Shown here piece by piece: positions 1-8,001 of a stretch of 64,000 nt of DNA (position 1 is its first letter; every line of letters begins with the position of its first letter). The notes under the pieces were generated by a model. The model was not told where the DNA came from and ran no database searches. It saw nothing but the letters and a program-made list of their open reading frames with translations. The translations under genes and the position numbers were made by a program. Location: NCBI GenBank assembly GCA_963778375.1, contig CAVZTX010000028.1:62001-126000 (forward strand), written 5' to 3'. This DNA comes from CAVZTX01 sp963778375. GTDB taxonomy: Bacteria; Chloroflexota; Ktedonobacteria; Ktedonobacterales; Ktedonobacteraceae.

Positions 1-453
1 GATCTGGGTAACTGAAGGCAATATGCGCTCAATGGCTTCGATACCTTCGAGGTTGGCCGGATTATGGGCCGGAGCGAATTGAGCGAGGCGTTGAATGGTG
101 GCCTTTACTGCCGGGGTGATGATGGTTGGCTCCCGGTATTCTTGTCCGCCGTGGACGACGCGGTGGCCGACGATGTTTATATCTGAGGGCCGCGAGATGA
201 CTTGGGTTGGTCCGCTCCATAGGGTTGTGAGCAGGTGGGAGATTACTTCTGGTCGCGAGTCAGTCGGGAGTTCCTGTTTGAGTGGTACACCGTGAGCGGT
301 TTTGATTTGAATTTCGGTTTTTCCTTGATGCTCACTCCAGTCGGCGTCGGCTTCCCAAAGAGGGGTGGGGGCGAGGTCGGGTAAGGAGTTGGCGAGTTCG
401 TATAGGCGGCTTTTCTGGCTGCTTGATCCGGCATTCAGGACTAGTATTTTCAT
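1..453 (-). CDS. ackA: Acetate kinase, N-terminal 151 residues (runs off the window)
   Basis: Acetate kinase interconverts acetyl-phosphate plus ADP with acetate plus ATP in the cytoplasm. Translating the minus strand from the ATG at 453 gives an N-terminus with LVLNAGSSS (phosphate-binding loop), GHRVVHGG and APAHNPANL, all hallmarks of the ASKHA acetate kinase family. The gene is cut by the window edge after about 151 of roughly 400 residues. The start lies 1 nt after the stop of the phosphoketolase gene, with GGAG inside the end of that gene as ribosome binding site, so the two are translationally coupled. Together they give the phosphoketolase route: xylulose-5-P to acetyl-P to acetate with ATP gain. 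Confidence 0.93.
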   Translation of the reverse strand, partial: MKILVLNAGSSSQKSRLYELANSLPDLAPTPLWEADADWSEHQGKTEIQIKTAHGVPLKQELPTDSRPEVISHLLTTLWSGPTQVISRPSDINIVGHRVVHGGQEYREPTIITPAVKATIQRLAQFAPAHNPANLEGIEAIERILPSVTQI

Positions 454-454
454 G

Positions 455-2898
455 TTAACTCCACTGCCAGTTAGAGATCTCTTGTGGGTCGACGCCGTTG
501 GCCTGGATGTAGCGGCGGAAGTCGGCGAGGACGTATTCGTAGTGATGGACGCGTTCACTTGCTCGTGCTGCTACGTAGGGATTGTTGGTCGATGCCAGGC
601 GGATGGCTTGCATGATGATGTGGAAGCGGCTGGTGCCATTACGGACGTTCATGTCGAAGGGGGTTGTGGTGGTGCCCTCTTCCTGGTAGCCGTTGATGTG
701 GAAGCGCTGGTTATGATGGCGACCAAAGAGCAACTGTTTGACTGCGGAGGGGTAGCCGTGGAAGTTGATGATTACAGACCGATCTGGAGTAAACAGTGCA
801 TCAAACATCTCTTCATCGAGGCCGTGAGGGTGCGCGGTATTTGCCTCTAATACGAAGAGGTCTGTGACGTTCACCACGCGTATACGTAGTTCGGGCATTT
901 CTGAGAGGAGGGTGTGGGCGGCAGCCATGATTTCCAGGGTGGGGTTATCGCCAATGCCTACCAGGACGATGTCCGGATTGACGCCGCTGTCTGTGCTGGC
1001 CCATTGCCATACTGAGGCTCCAGCGCGGCAGTGGGCAATGGCATCTTGCATGGAAAGCCACTGGGGCATGGGAGGCTTGTTGGCGATGACGAGATTCACG
1101 TACTCCTTACTGCGCAAGCAATGGTCTACTGTGCTGATCAAGCAGTTGGCATCTGGGGGTAGATAAACTCGCGATACCTCGGCTTTTCTATTCAAGACGT
1201 CGTTGATAAAACCAGGACTCTGGTGCGAGAAGCCGTTGTGTTCTTGCCGCCATAAAGTGGAGGTTTCCAGGTAGTTCAAGGAGGCGACGGGCAAGCGCCA
1301 GGGGAAATCCTGCGACATTTTCAAGAATTTGGAGTACTGGTCCATCATGGAGACGATGATATTTAGGAATGCCTCGTACGAGGGGAACACGCCGTGGCGA
1401 CCGGTGAGCAGGTATCCCTGTAGCCAGGCCTGTAAGGTGTGTTCGCTGAGCATTTCTAGCACTCGCCCATCATGGGAACTGATCTTCTCGTTATGAGGTG
1501 GGATGGGCCGCTGGTAGTCGCGCTTTGTCACGTCCAGCACGGCAGTGAGCTTGTTGGATTCAAGTTCATCGGGGCTGAAGATACGGAAGGTGTGTGAATT
1601 GCGGGCAACGACATCGCGCAGATATTTGGCTACCTGCTCAACGCTGCTGACAAGACTGTCTTTGAGTGGACTCTTTTGTCCCGCGGCTACGCGCTCAACA
1701 GGGACTTCATAATCAAAGATATTGGGCAGATCGAGATTCTGACGTATGCGACCGCCATAGGTGTGGGGATTGCTGCCCATTCTTCGATCTCCAGTGGGGC
1801 ATTGTTCGAGTATCTCTGGCTTGGGACGGCCCTGGTCGTCGAGACAGTTCATCTACATGATAAGAGCGGAGCCAGTTTTCCAAGAAGGCGCAGATGGGCA
1901 GGATTCGTCTTCGGATCAGGGAACTGGGTACCTGGTGGGAACGATAAGAACCTACTAGAGGTTCGCCGTCCATTTCCTTAGGGCCAGTCATGCCTTTGGG
2001 AGAGCGCATAAGGATGACGGGCCATTGCGGTTTGACGATGGGCTGACCTGAGCGGGCCGCTTGTTGAATGCGGCGAATTTCCTGGTAGGCCCAATCCATT
2101 GCTCCGTAGAGTGCAGCGTCTAGATCGTCGCCTTCTACGAATTGCACTGCATAGCCATAGCCTGTAAAGAGGGCGAATAGTTCTTCATCACTCATGGTGC
2201 CGTAAATGGTGGGATTGGAGATTTTGTAGCCGTTGATGTGTACGATGGGTAGTATGGCGCCTGATTCGGCCGGGTCAAGAAATTTGTAGCTGTGCCAGGC
2301 TGTCGCCGTGGGTCCTGTATCCGATTCCCCATCCCGACGATGCAAGCAACAATCAAGTCGGGGTTTCCATTGCGGCACCAAATGCGGTGGCAAGGGCATA
2401 TCCCAGTTCTCCTCCTTCGTGGATTGTGCCCGGTACACCTGGGTACAGGTGGCTTGGGAAGCCACCGGGCCAGGAAAAGCGTTTGACAAATTTGTTGAGT
2501 CCGGCACGGTCACGAGTGAGTTCGGGATAATAATCTTTCAGGGTGCCTTCAATGTAGAGATTGGCGAGGTTCGCTGGTGCGCCATGCCCAGGGCCGGTGA
2601 CCAAGAACATGTCGATGTTATGGCGCATGATGAGATGGTTCAGGTGGGCATAGATCAGGTTGATGCCGGGACTGGTCCCCCAGTGACCTAGCAGGCGATC
2701 TTTGATGTTCTCAGGCTTGAGGGGTTGCTCGAGCATGAAGTTGTCTTTCAAATAAATCTGTGCTGCTGCCAGGTAATCGGTAACGCGGCAGTAACGAGCG
2801 ATTGCATCTAGCTCGTCGTTGTGTTCCTGGCGAACTTGCTCGATCGAAATATATGAGCCGGTGGTAGGCAGTTGGGATGTTGAGGTATTTGGTGTCAT
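455..2898 (-). pseudogene. xfp: Phosphoketolase (xylulose-5-P/fructose-6-P), broken by about five frameshifts
   Basis: A ThDP-dependent phosphoketolase cleaves xylulose-5-phosphate to glyceraldehyde-3-phosphate and acetyl-phosphate. Three overlapping frames carry its consecutive parts: the N-terminus from ATG 2898 (GPGHGAPANL, GGFPSH, TIHEGGELGYAL), the middle (DTGPTATAWHS, HINGYKISNPT, PKGMTGPKEMDG) and the C-terminal 450 residues (QEHNGFSHQSPGF, PPDANCLIS, VINFHGYPSAVKQLL). Tracing the expected protein needs missing bases near 2365, 2348 and 1945 and extra bases near 1883 and 1850, after which about 813 codons are continuous. Each segment is well conserved, which speaks for sequence errors as much as for decay. 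The start has GGGAG upstream. It is co-transcribed with ackA. Confidence 0.85.
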
Positions 2899-2952
2899 GT
2901 TTATCTCCCTGCATGGTTGCCAAAGGGCATATTAAGAAATTACACAAAGTAA

Positions 2953-2978
2953 CCCCTCAGAATTATACGTTCTGGGGG
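2953..2978 (-). promoter_or_regulatory. Hairpin with an embedded TATAAT, between tlpA-like gene and xfp
   Basis: CCCC/T/CAGAA pairs with TTCTG/GGGG around a 7-nt loop, one T bulged. On the minus strand it follows the thioredoxin gene and could end its transcript. The same bases contain TATAAT (2962-2967, minus), a possible -10 box for xfp-ackA with a weak -35 TTCACT 16 nt upstream. Which role is real cannot be told from sequence. Confidence 0.4.
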
Positions 2979-3023
2979 CAAAGAGTGAATACTGATTTGC
3001 CTACTTATTGAGATAGGCGAACA

Positions 3024-3689
3024 CTATTCGATGACTACTCCTATTGATGCCAGACCTCGCTGTATCATCTGGGTAGTCATTTGCGTTCTGAAGACGGTAC
3101 GGACAATGCCATCGCTATCGATAAAATAGGTGGTGGGAATGGCGGTGACCCCGTAGGTTTCGTTGATGCGACCACCTGCATCAAAGAGGAGTGGGTATGT
3201 GAGGCGAAATTGCGTACCGAATGTACGAATGTCATCTTTTGGGTCAGCTTGATTGATGCCGAGGAGGTGAAATTCACCGATTGCACCAAATTGGGCGTAG
3301 GTTTGTTGTAAGAGGGGGACCTCTAATTTGCAAGGAGGGCAGGACTCGGACCAGAAGTTGATGACGACCGGATGTCCGCGTAATGCGTGGAGGTTGATCG
3401 AGCCATTTCCTGCTCCACCGTAGATTGGGAGAGTAAAATCTGGGGCAGATGCTCCTACCGCTATTCCTCCGCCGGGTTCGTCTGTTGAGGAGGGTAGGAA
3501 GACAAGCCAGCTAAAGATTGCGGCGAGTATAGCTACTAATGCGAATACGATGAATGTGATGCGCCGCCGTCGATTATATGGTTTGCGCGGTCGCTTCGCG
3601 AGTTCTTCGGTCAGCTCAGCTTTTAAGTCCTGGCGCTGTGTACGTGCTATCTGTTCTTCTTCTTTATCTTTGGTGAGTTTCTGTGTCAT
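3024..3689 (-). CDS. Membrane-anchored TlpA/ResA-like thiol-disulfide oxidoreductase
   Basis: A 221-residue extracytoplasmic thioredoxin-fold protein. A charged cytoplasmic N-terminus (1-42) is followed by one membrane helix (about 43-66) and a TlpA/AhpC-type domain. The redox site is CPPC (117-120) in the context WSESCPPCK, and the cis-proline loop AIPTTYFID follows near residue 187. Family members reduce cysteines of cytochrome c haem sites or of other exported proteins. No cytochrome maturation gene sits nearby, so the substrate is unknown. It is monocistronic by spacing. The ATG at 3689 is preceded by an AGGAGG-like site. Confidence 0.85.
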   Translation of the reverse strand: MTQKLTKDKEEEQIARTQRQDLKAELTEELAKRPRKPYNRRRRITFIVFALVAILAAIFSWLVFLPSSTDEPGGGIAVGASAPDFTLPIYGGAGNGSINLHALRGHPVVINFWSESCPPCKLEVPLLQQTYAQFGAIGEFHLLGINQADPKDDIRTFGTQFRLTYPLLFDAGGRINETYGVTAIPTTYFIDSDGIVRTVFRTQMTTQMIQRGLASIGVVIE

Positions 3690-3901
3690 TCAATATGCCT
3701 CCTACCGACATAGTATAAAGGCTACGGCAATACGCTTGCAAGGGGAGACATGGCGGAATGGGTTATTAGATTTCTACAATTTCCTGGAGTTTTCTATAGC
3801 TTTAAGGAAGTTTCAGTATTGACGATGTCGGTCACTTGCAGTATTCTCTTTAGAAAGCTTGCATGTTGTTTTCTAGCTGTTTTTCATTGAGGTGGTGAGC
3901 C

Positions 3902-4666
3902 ATGTCGAATACTGCTATTTTTATTGTCTTTGCTGTCGTCAATGTGGTGGTTACAGGGCTGTTCGCAGGGGTGGTGCTGAGCCAATATACACGGCGTCAC
4001 CGCATCTACCAACTGTACTGGTCGATAGCTTTGACGATGGCCTTTCTTGCTACGCTGGCTTTTGTCTTTTCGGTTGTGATAGGGCCTACGACTGCTGCTG
4101 GAGAATTGCTCTTTCGCGTCTACTACATTCTAGGAGGCGCGCTTACATCGGCCTGGCTTGGTCTAGGTAGCCTGGCATTGGTGGCGAGTGCCAGGGTCAC
4201 ACGCATTAGTCTTCTTGTCTTGTGTGTGCTGAGTGTAGTGACAATTGTGTTGATCGCGACTGCCGGTATTGATCCAGTGAAACTTGGGCAGATTGCATCA
4301 AATGCAGGTAGCCAGGTACTCCAACCGGGCGCGTGGGTGATAATGATCGCGGTTATGAATACGCTGGGAGTGGTGGCTGTGGTTGGTGTGGCTATCTTTT
4401 CAGGGTGGAAATTGATGCGCCGACAGTCTAACGCAGCTAGTCTGTATACCAGCAAATTCCTGTGGGCTAATGTGTTGATCGTGGTTGGTGATTTGCTCAA
4501 TGGTCTCGCGGGTAGTGGGCTGCGCATTTTCGGCTTAGAGGGCAGCTTCTGGTTGATCATGGCTGTGGGCTGGACGGCATTCTTTGTTGGTGTGCTGCTT
4601 GCCAGTCGCCGTGCAGCAGCGGTAAGACCGGCGGCACAAGTCCAGGCCTCGACTATAAAGGGGTGA
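3902..4666 (+). CDS. Seven-helix integral membrane protein, unknown function
   Basis: 254 residues with seven hydrophobic segments (about 4-26, 36-58, 72-93, 99-119, 145-167, 189-210, 215-235) and a short polar C-tail. There is no recognisable catalytic motif. The first loops carry SQYTRRHRIYQLYW, basic and likely cytoplasmic. The start ATG follows GAGGTGGTGAGCC. Length and helix count fit small sensor-type or membrane-shielding domains, but I do not recognise the family. It stands alone between the minus-strand thioredoxin gene and the TPR gene. Confidence 0.7.
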   Translation: MSNTAIFIVFAVVNVVVTGLFAGVVLSQYTRRHRIYQLYWSIALTMAFLATLAFVFSVVIGPTTAAGELLFRVYYILGGALTSAWLGLGSLALVASARVTRISLLVLCVLSVVTIVLIATAGIDPVKLGQIASNAGSQVLQPGAWVIMIAVMNTLGVVAVVGVAIFSGWKLMRRQSNAASLYTSKFLWANVLIVVGDLLNGLAGSGLRIFGLEGSFWLIMAVGWTAFFVGVLLASRRAAAVRPAAQVQASTIKG

Positions 4667-4831
4667 ATGGCTCTGGTGTCATTTCTTGCCCGCATTTCTC
4701 CCCATTGTCCATAGTAGGTAAACATGAGATACTACGGCGCGTGATAGTCAACAGAGGTGATTTATTGGATAAAGATAGGAAGCCAGTAGTGGACGGCCAT
4801 CAGTGAATTCATATGCGTGGATGAGATATAT

Positions 4832-5833
4832 ATGACGAGGAATAATTTGGAGCAGCTAAGACGAGAGGCGCATGCGCATTTAGAGGCGAAAAGAGGGCAA
4901 GAGGCGAGTACGGCATTTACTTTGTTACTCGAGCATGATGGGGAAGATGAAGATGCCTTGATTGGGCTTGCTTTGGCTCAAGATAGACTTGGCGAGTATC
5001 AAAAGATGTATGAGACAGCGCAACAGGCTGTCAAGCTCTCTCCTGGCTCTGCTCAGGCTTTAGCGTGTAAGGCGAGGGCTTTGCAAAAGCTTGAGCGTCT
5101 TTCGGAGGCTACGGTTGCGAATGACCAGGCGTTGTTGCTTGATACGAATCTCGCGCTTGCATGGCTGAACCGCAGTGGGCAACAGTTACTGCAACAGCGA
5201 TTTCCAGAGGCACTGCGTGCGGCTGAGCGCGCTCTTGAACTTGATCCGACTGACGCACGAGCGTGGGCGAATAAGGGGTTTGCGCTACTTGATCTCAATC
5301 GATTATTTGAGGCGCTTAAGGCAATGGACGAGAGCTTGAAGTGCGATCCCGATTATTTGATTGCTCTGCAGATCAAGGGGGAGATTTTACGGCGGTTTGG
5401 ACGGCTAAAAGATGTGGTTGTGACGATGCGTCATGCTTTAGATATTGCTCCAAATGATGTTTCCGCGCTGAATTTGATGGCACATGCCCTGCGTACTTTG
5501 GGAGAGTATGAGTCTTTGCGACCCATTACTGAACAGCTTGTGCTTCTTGAGCCTGAGAGTCTTTTTGCCTGGGAGAGTCATATGGCGGCCCTGAGGGGGC
5601 TGGGCCGCTTCGAGGATGCTTGCGATGCGATTGATCGTGTTTTGGAGTTGGACCCAACGAATGTGCGTTTTTGGACTATCAAGGCGGATAATCTCTATCG
5701 CCTGGAACGCTACCGCGAGGCGGTGAGTGCCGCAGAACGGGCGAGGGATATTGATGAGGAGTATCCTCCTGCGCGGCGCATTCACGAGAAGGCGATGCGA
5801 TTGATGTACCAGCATAAAGGGAAGAGGAAGTAA
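4832..5833 (+). CDS. Tetratricopeptide-repeat protein
   Basis: About 333 residues made almost entirely of 34-residue TPR units, seen as recurring A-L-x-x-D/L-P-x-x-A-x-A-W-x-x-K/R-G phrases (for example ALELDPTDARAWANKGFAL and VLELDPTNVRFWTIKADNL). There is no signal peptide or membrane helix, so it is probably a cytoplasmic protein-protein interaction scaffold. I prefer ATG 4832 because GGATGAG lies just ahead of it; a GTG at 4817 would add five residues. It converges on the HD gene, with the stops separated by an unusual inverted repeat. Partner proteins are not evident. Confidence 0.85.
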   Translation: MTRNNLEQLRREAHAHLEAKRGQEASTAFTLLLEHDGEDEDALIGLALAQDRLGEYQKMYETAQQAVKLSPGSAQALACKARALQKLERLSEATVANDQALLLDTNLALAWLNRSGQQLLQQRFPEALRAAERALELDPTDARAWANKGFALLDLNRLFEALKAMDESLKCDPDYLIALQIKGEILRRFGRLKDVVVTMRHALDIAPNDVSALNLMAHALRTLGEYESLRPITEQLVLLEPESLFAWESHMAALRGLGRFEDACDAIDRVLELDPTNVRFWTIKADNLYRLERYREAVSAAERARDIDEEYPPARRIHEKAMRLMYQHKGKRK

Positions 5834-5834
5834 G

Positions 5835-5899
5835 TAGAAATGTAAGTAGGGATTCCAAGAGGCAGCTAGATCCTCTTGGAATCCCTACTTACATTTCTA
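5835..5899. repeat. 28-bp perfect inverted repeat between convergent genes, likely bidirectional terminator
   Basis: Arms 5835-5862 and 5872-5899 are exact reverse complements with a 9-nt loop (CAGCTAGAT). The left arm begins 2 nt after the TPR stop; the right arm covers the last codons and the stop of the opposing HD gene. The 28-bp stem is far longer than an ordinary intrinsic terminator and has no long T run, so it may be a mobile-repeat remnant serving both transcripts. Confidence 0.8.
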
Positions 5900-7286
5900 T
5901 GAGTTTTTCTAGGGTGGGTAAGAGTAAATCGTCGCGACGAACCTGGAATAGCGGGCGGAGGCGATCAGGGACGACGACGCAGATGCGGCGTTGATGTTGT
6001 TCATAACGGGCGAGATCATCGGGTTGCAGGCCGGTTGCCTGAACCCAGGTGACGAGTGCATCCATACCAACGGGGGGATTAGCGAAGGTTACGTGTACGT
6101 CCATTTCCCATTTTTCTGGACGTGGGATGTCTAGTAAGACTTCGTAGTCGGCGATTTCGGTGTCGAGGGCAGTTGCCATTTCGGCGGCGAGTTGTTGTTC
6201 GAGGCGACGACGACGTTGCGAGTCCCAGAAGAGTGCATCCAGGCGGTTGAAGAGGCGACCTGCTGTCCGACTGATTTCGGCTGCTCGTTTATACGGTCGC
6301 CGTAGTTCTAACGCTTCGGTGAGGGCGCGGGAACTGGTTGGCATAGTGGAGTTTGCTAATAGGGAGAGCAGCGAGGCGTCGTCCAGTCCCATCAGTCGCT
6401 CGGCTTGAAGGGTTCCGTTCAATAGCGCGTCCTGCACAGCACGCATTAACATGGTTTGGAGGGATCGGCTTGTGTGATGCCAGTAGATGTTGTCGAACAT
6501 TTCCTGGCGAGCATGCAGCAGCGAGTGTAGGGGGCTTATGCCTTTGTGGGTTACGACAAGACGGCGCTGCCCCTGGACATTTGGATGTACTCGGAGTGCG
6601 CTCTGCAAACGAGAGACGTCGACACCGCCATAGGGGACGTTGCAGGCGCGAGCATCACGTGGCAGATAATCGAGCTTGTCTACATCAAGCGCTCCGCTCA
6701 ATAAGCTTTGTAAGAGTTCATCATCGGGGGGTAGGACTTTTGTTTTAGGGGGATCGATGAAGTCAGCTACGCGTTCGGGTGAAAGGGCGTAGTCACGTTC
6801 AAGGATGGTGGCTATTTCGCTCTTTTCGATGATTGAACGTCCAACTTTTTCGTGTATGATGATGGGGTTGCCAAGTTCTTCGATGGTGTGGGAAAAGGGA
6901 TAGTGTCCAATGTCGTGGAGTAGGGCTGCTACGACGAGGGTTTGTATGCTACTGATCGATACTCCGTTGAGGCCTCCATCATTGCCGCGCTGAAGTAGGA
7001 AGCGTAGAGCACGAACGGCGAGGTAGTAACAGCCAAGGCTGTGTTCGTAGCGGGTGTGTGTTGCACCTGGCCAGACACGATAGACAAAGCCAAGCTGCTT
7101 TATTTTTTGCAGGCGCAGGAATGGGGCGGTGCTGATTAGATTTTCTTCACGAGGGCCAAGGGGAATGAGGTCATATAGGCTGTCGCGCACTGTACTTACT
7201 GGTTGTTCGTCGGGTAGTAGCGGGAAGCCATTGATGTTTATTGTTGTGCAATCGGGTGGGACGATAGGTTGTTCTTGTATATCCAT
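5889..7286 (-). CDS. HD-domain phosphohydrolase (dGTPase/SAMHD1-like, COG1078 type)
   Basis: 465 residues. The HD-superfamily metal site is visible: H82 in TRYEHSLG, the doublet H124-D125 in LLHDIGHYPFSH, and the downstream Asp in the ALDVDKLDYLPRDA block near residue 205. This pattern, including the R-x-x-H-S-L-G and D-x-L-D-Y phrases, matches the SAMHD1/YwfO-like branch, whose members hydrolyse dNTPs. The substrate here is not proven. The C-terminal third contains a V-x-V-P-D-R segment and is family-typical. The terminal codons lie inside the long inverted repeat. It has no operon partner. Confidence 0.85.
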   Translation of the reverse strand: MDIQEQPIVPPDCTTININGFPLLPDEQPVSTVRDSLYDLIPLGPREENLISTAPFLRLQKIKQLGFVYRVWPGATHTRYEHSLGCYYLAVRALRFLLQRGNDGGLNGVSISSIQTLVVAALLHDIGHYPFSHTIEELGNPIIIHEKVGRSIIEKSEIATILERDYALSPERVADFIDPPKTKVLPPDDELLQSLLSGALDVDKLDYLPRDARACNVPYGGVDVSRLQSALRVHPNVQGQRRLVVTHKGISPLHSLLHARQEMFDNIYWHHTSRSLQTMLMRAVQDALLNGTLQAERLMGLDDASLLSLLANSTMPTSSRALTEALELRRPYKRAAEISRTAGRLFNRLDALFWDSQRRRRLEQQLAAEMATALDTEIADYEVLLDIPRPEKWEMDVHVTFANPPVGMDALVTWVQATGLQPDDLARYEQHQRRICVVVPDRLRPLFQVRRDDLLLPTLEKLIEM

Positions 7287-7364
7287 GAGAGGATTTTAGC
7301 AGTAAAACAGGGGGACCGCAAGGGTTTAACAGGGCTATAGATGGTTACCTCAGGATTATCTCTG

Positions 7365-7650
7365 CTATATGGGTGGCTGAACCGGGCGACCTCACATACT
7401 GCTGTCGAAACTGCTCTACCAACAGCAGGCAGTGATCCCTATGGCATCGTGTATAACGCTACAACAAATACGATCTGGGTTGCGGAAAATGGTAATACGA
7501 AGCTGGGAAGCTTCCCCCCAACGACAAATGGCATTTTAGCTGCGGGTGCTATTTATGAACGGTAGAAATCAAATTAATACGCTACATACAACAGTAGCGG
7601 CTGGCACACGCGGAACATTGTTCCTAATAACAGTGGTTCTTTAAGTATGG
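7365..7650 (+). pseudogene. Decayed remnant of the adjacent secreted beta-propeller gene
   Basis: Residues SDPYGIVYNATTNTIW at about 7430-7490 nearly duplicate a stretch of the intact gene downstream (8632-8680). Bases near 7595-7650 read, with one shift, GTRGT-IVPNNSGS, matching the later GTRGTIIPNNSGT at 9904-9940. Bases 7365-7390 resemble the codons for HIWVAEPG at 8209. Pieces that lie over 1 kb apart in the intact gene are joined here, so this is a deleted and frameshifted paralogue. An open stretch (7341-7565) persists but has no convincing ribosome site. Confidence 0.75.
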
Positions 7651-7673
7651 GGTAATAGGACTGTTGGTTGGCT

Positions 7674-7694
7674 GGTAATCACAAAGTGATTATC
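7674..7694 (+). terminator. Hairpin behind the decayed paralogue
   Basis: GGTAATCAC pairs with GTGATTATC (one G-T) around AAA and is followed by AGAACTTTTC. Probably the left-over terminator of the remnant. From 7695 to 8001 I see no gene, only AT-rich sequence that should hold the promoter of the next gene. Confidence 0.5.
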
Positions 7695-8001
7695 AGAACT
7701 TTTCTACGTTGTACACAAGTGGAAGGAAACGGTTCGATTTAGCAAGTATTTGGTATATAGGCTTGAGACTTGTTTCATTCAAGGGGTGAGCGTCACGAGA
7801 TGTATTTTACCACCCTGATATATCGACAAGTATCAGTATATACACCTAAAGCTTGTCTGGTTTTATGAGAACCCTGTCTGGAGGGCAAGTAACCCTTGCA
7901 GTAAGGTGCTCTTTAGCATCATAACCGATGCGTTTTACTGTCACTCGTATATCGGTACATTTGTATGTAAGCATTAGTACAGCGGAGTTGAAAGTACTGT
8001 C

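Noticed and set aside
365..850. 161-codon plus-strand frame over xfp
   Set aside because: Antisense to the conserved C-terminal part of phosphoketolase; no ribosome site and no recognisable protein.
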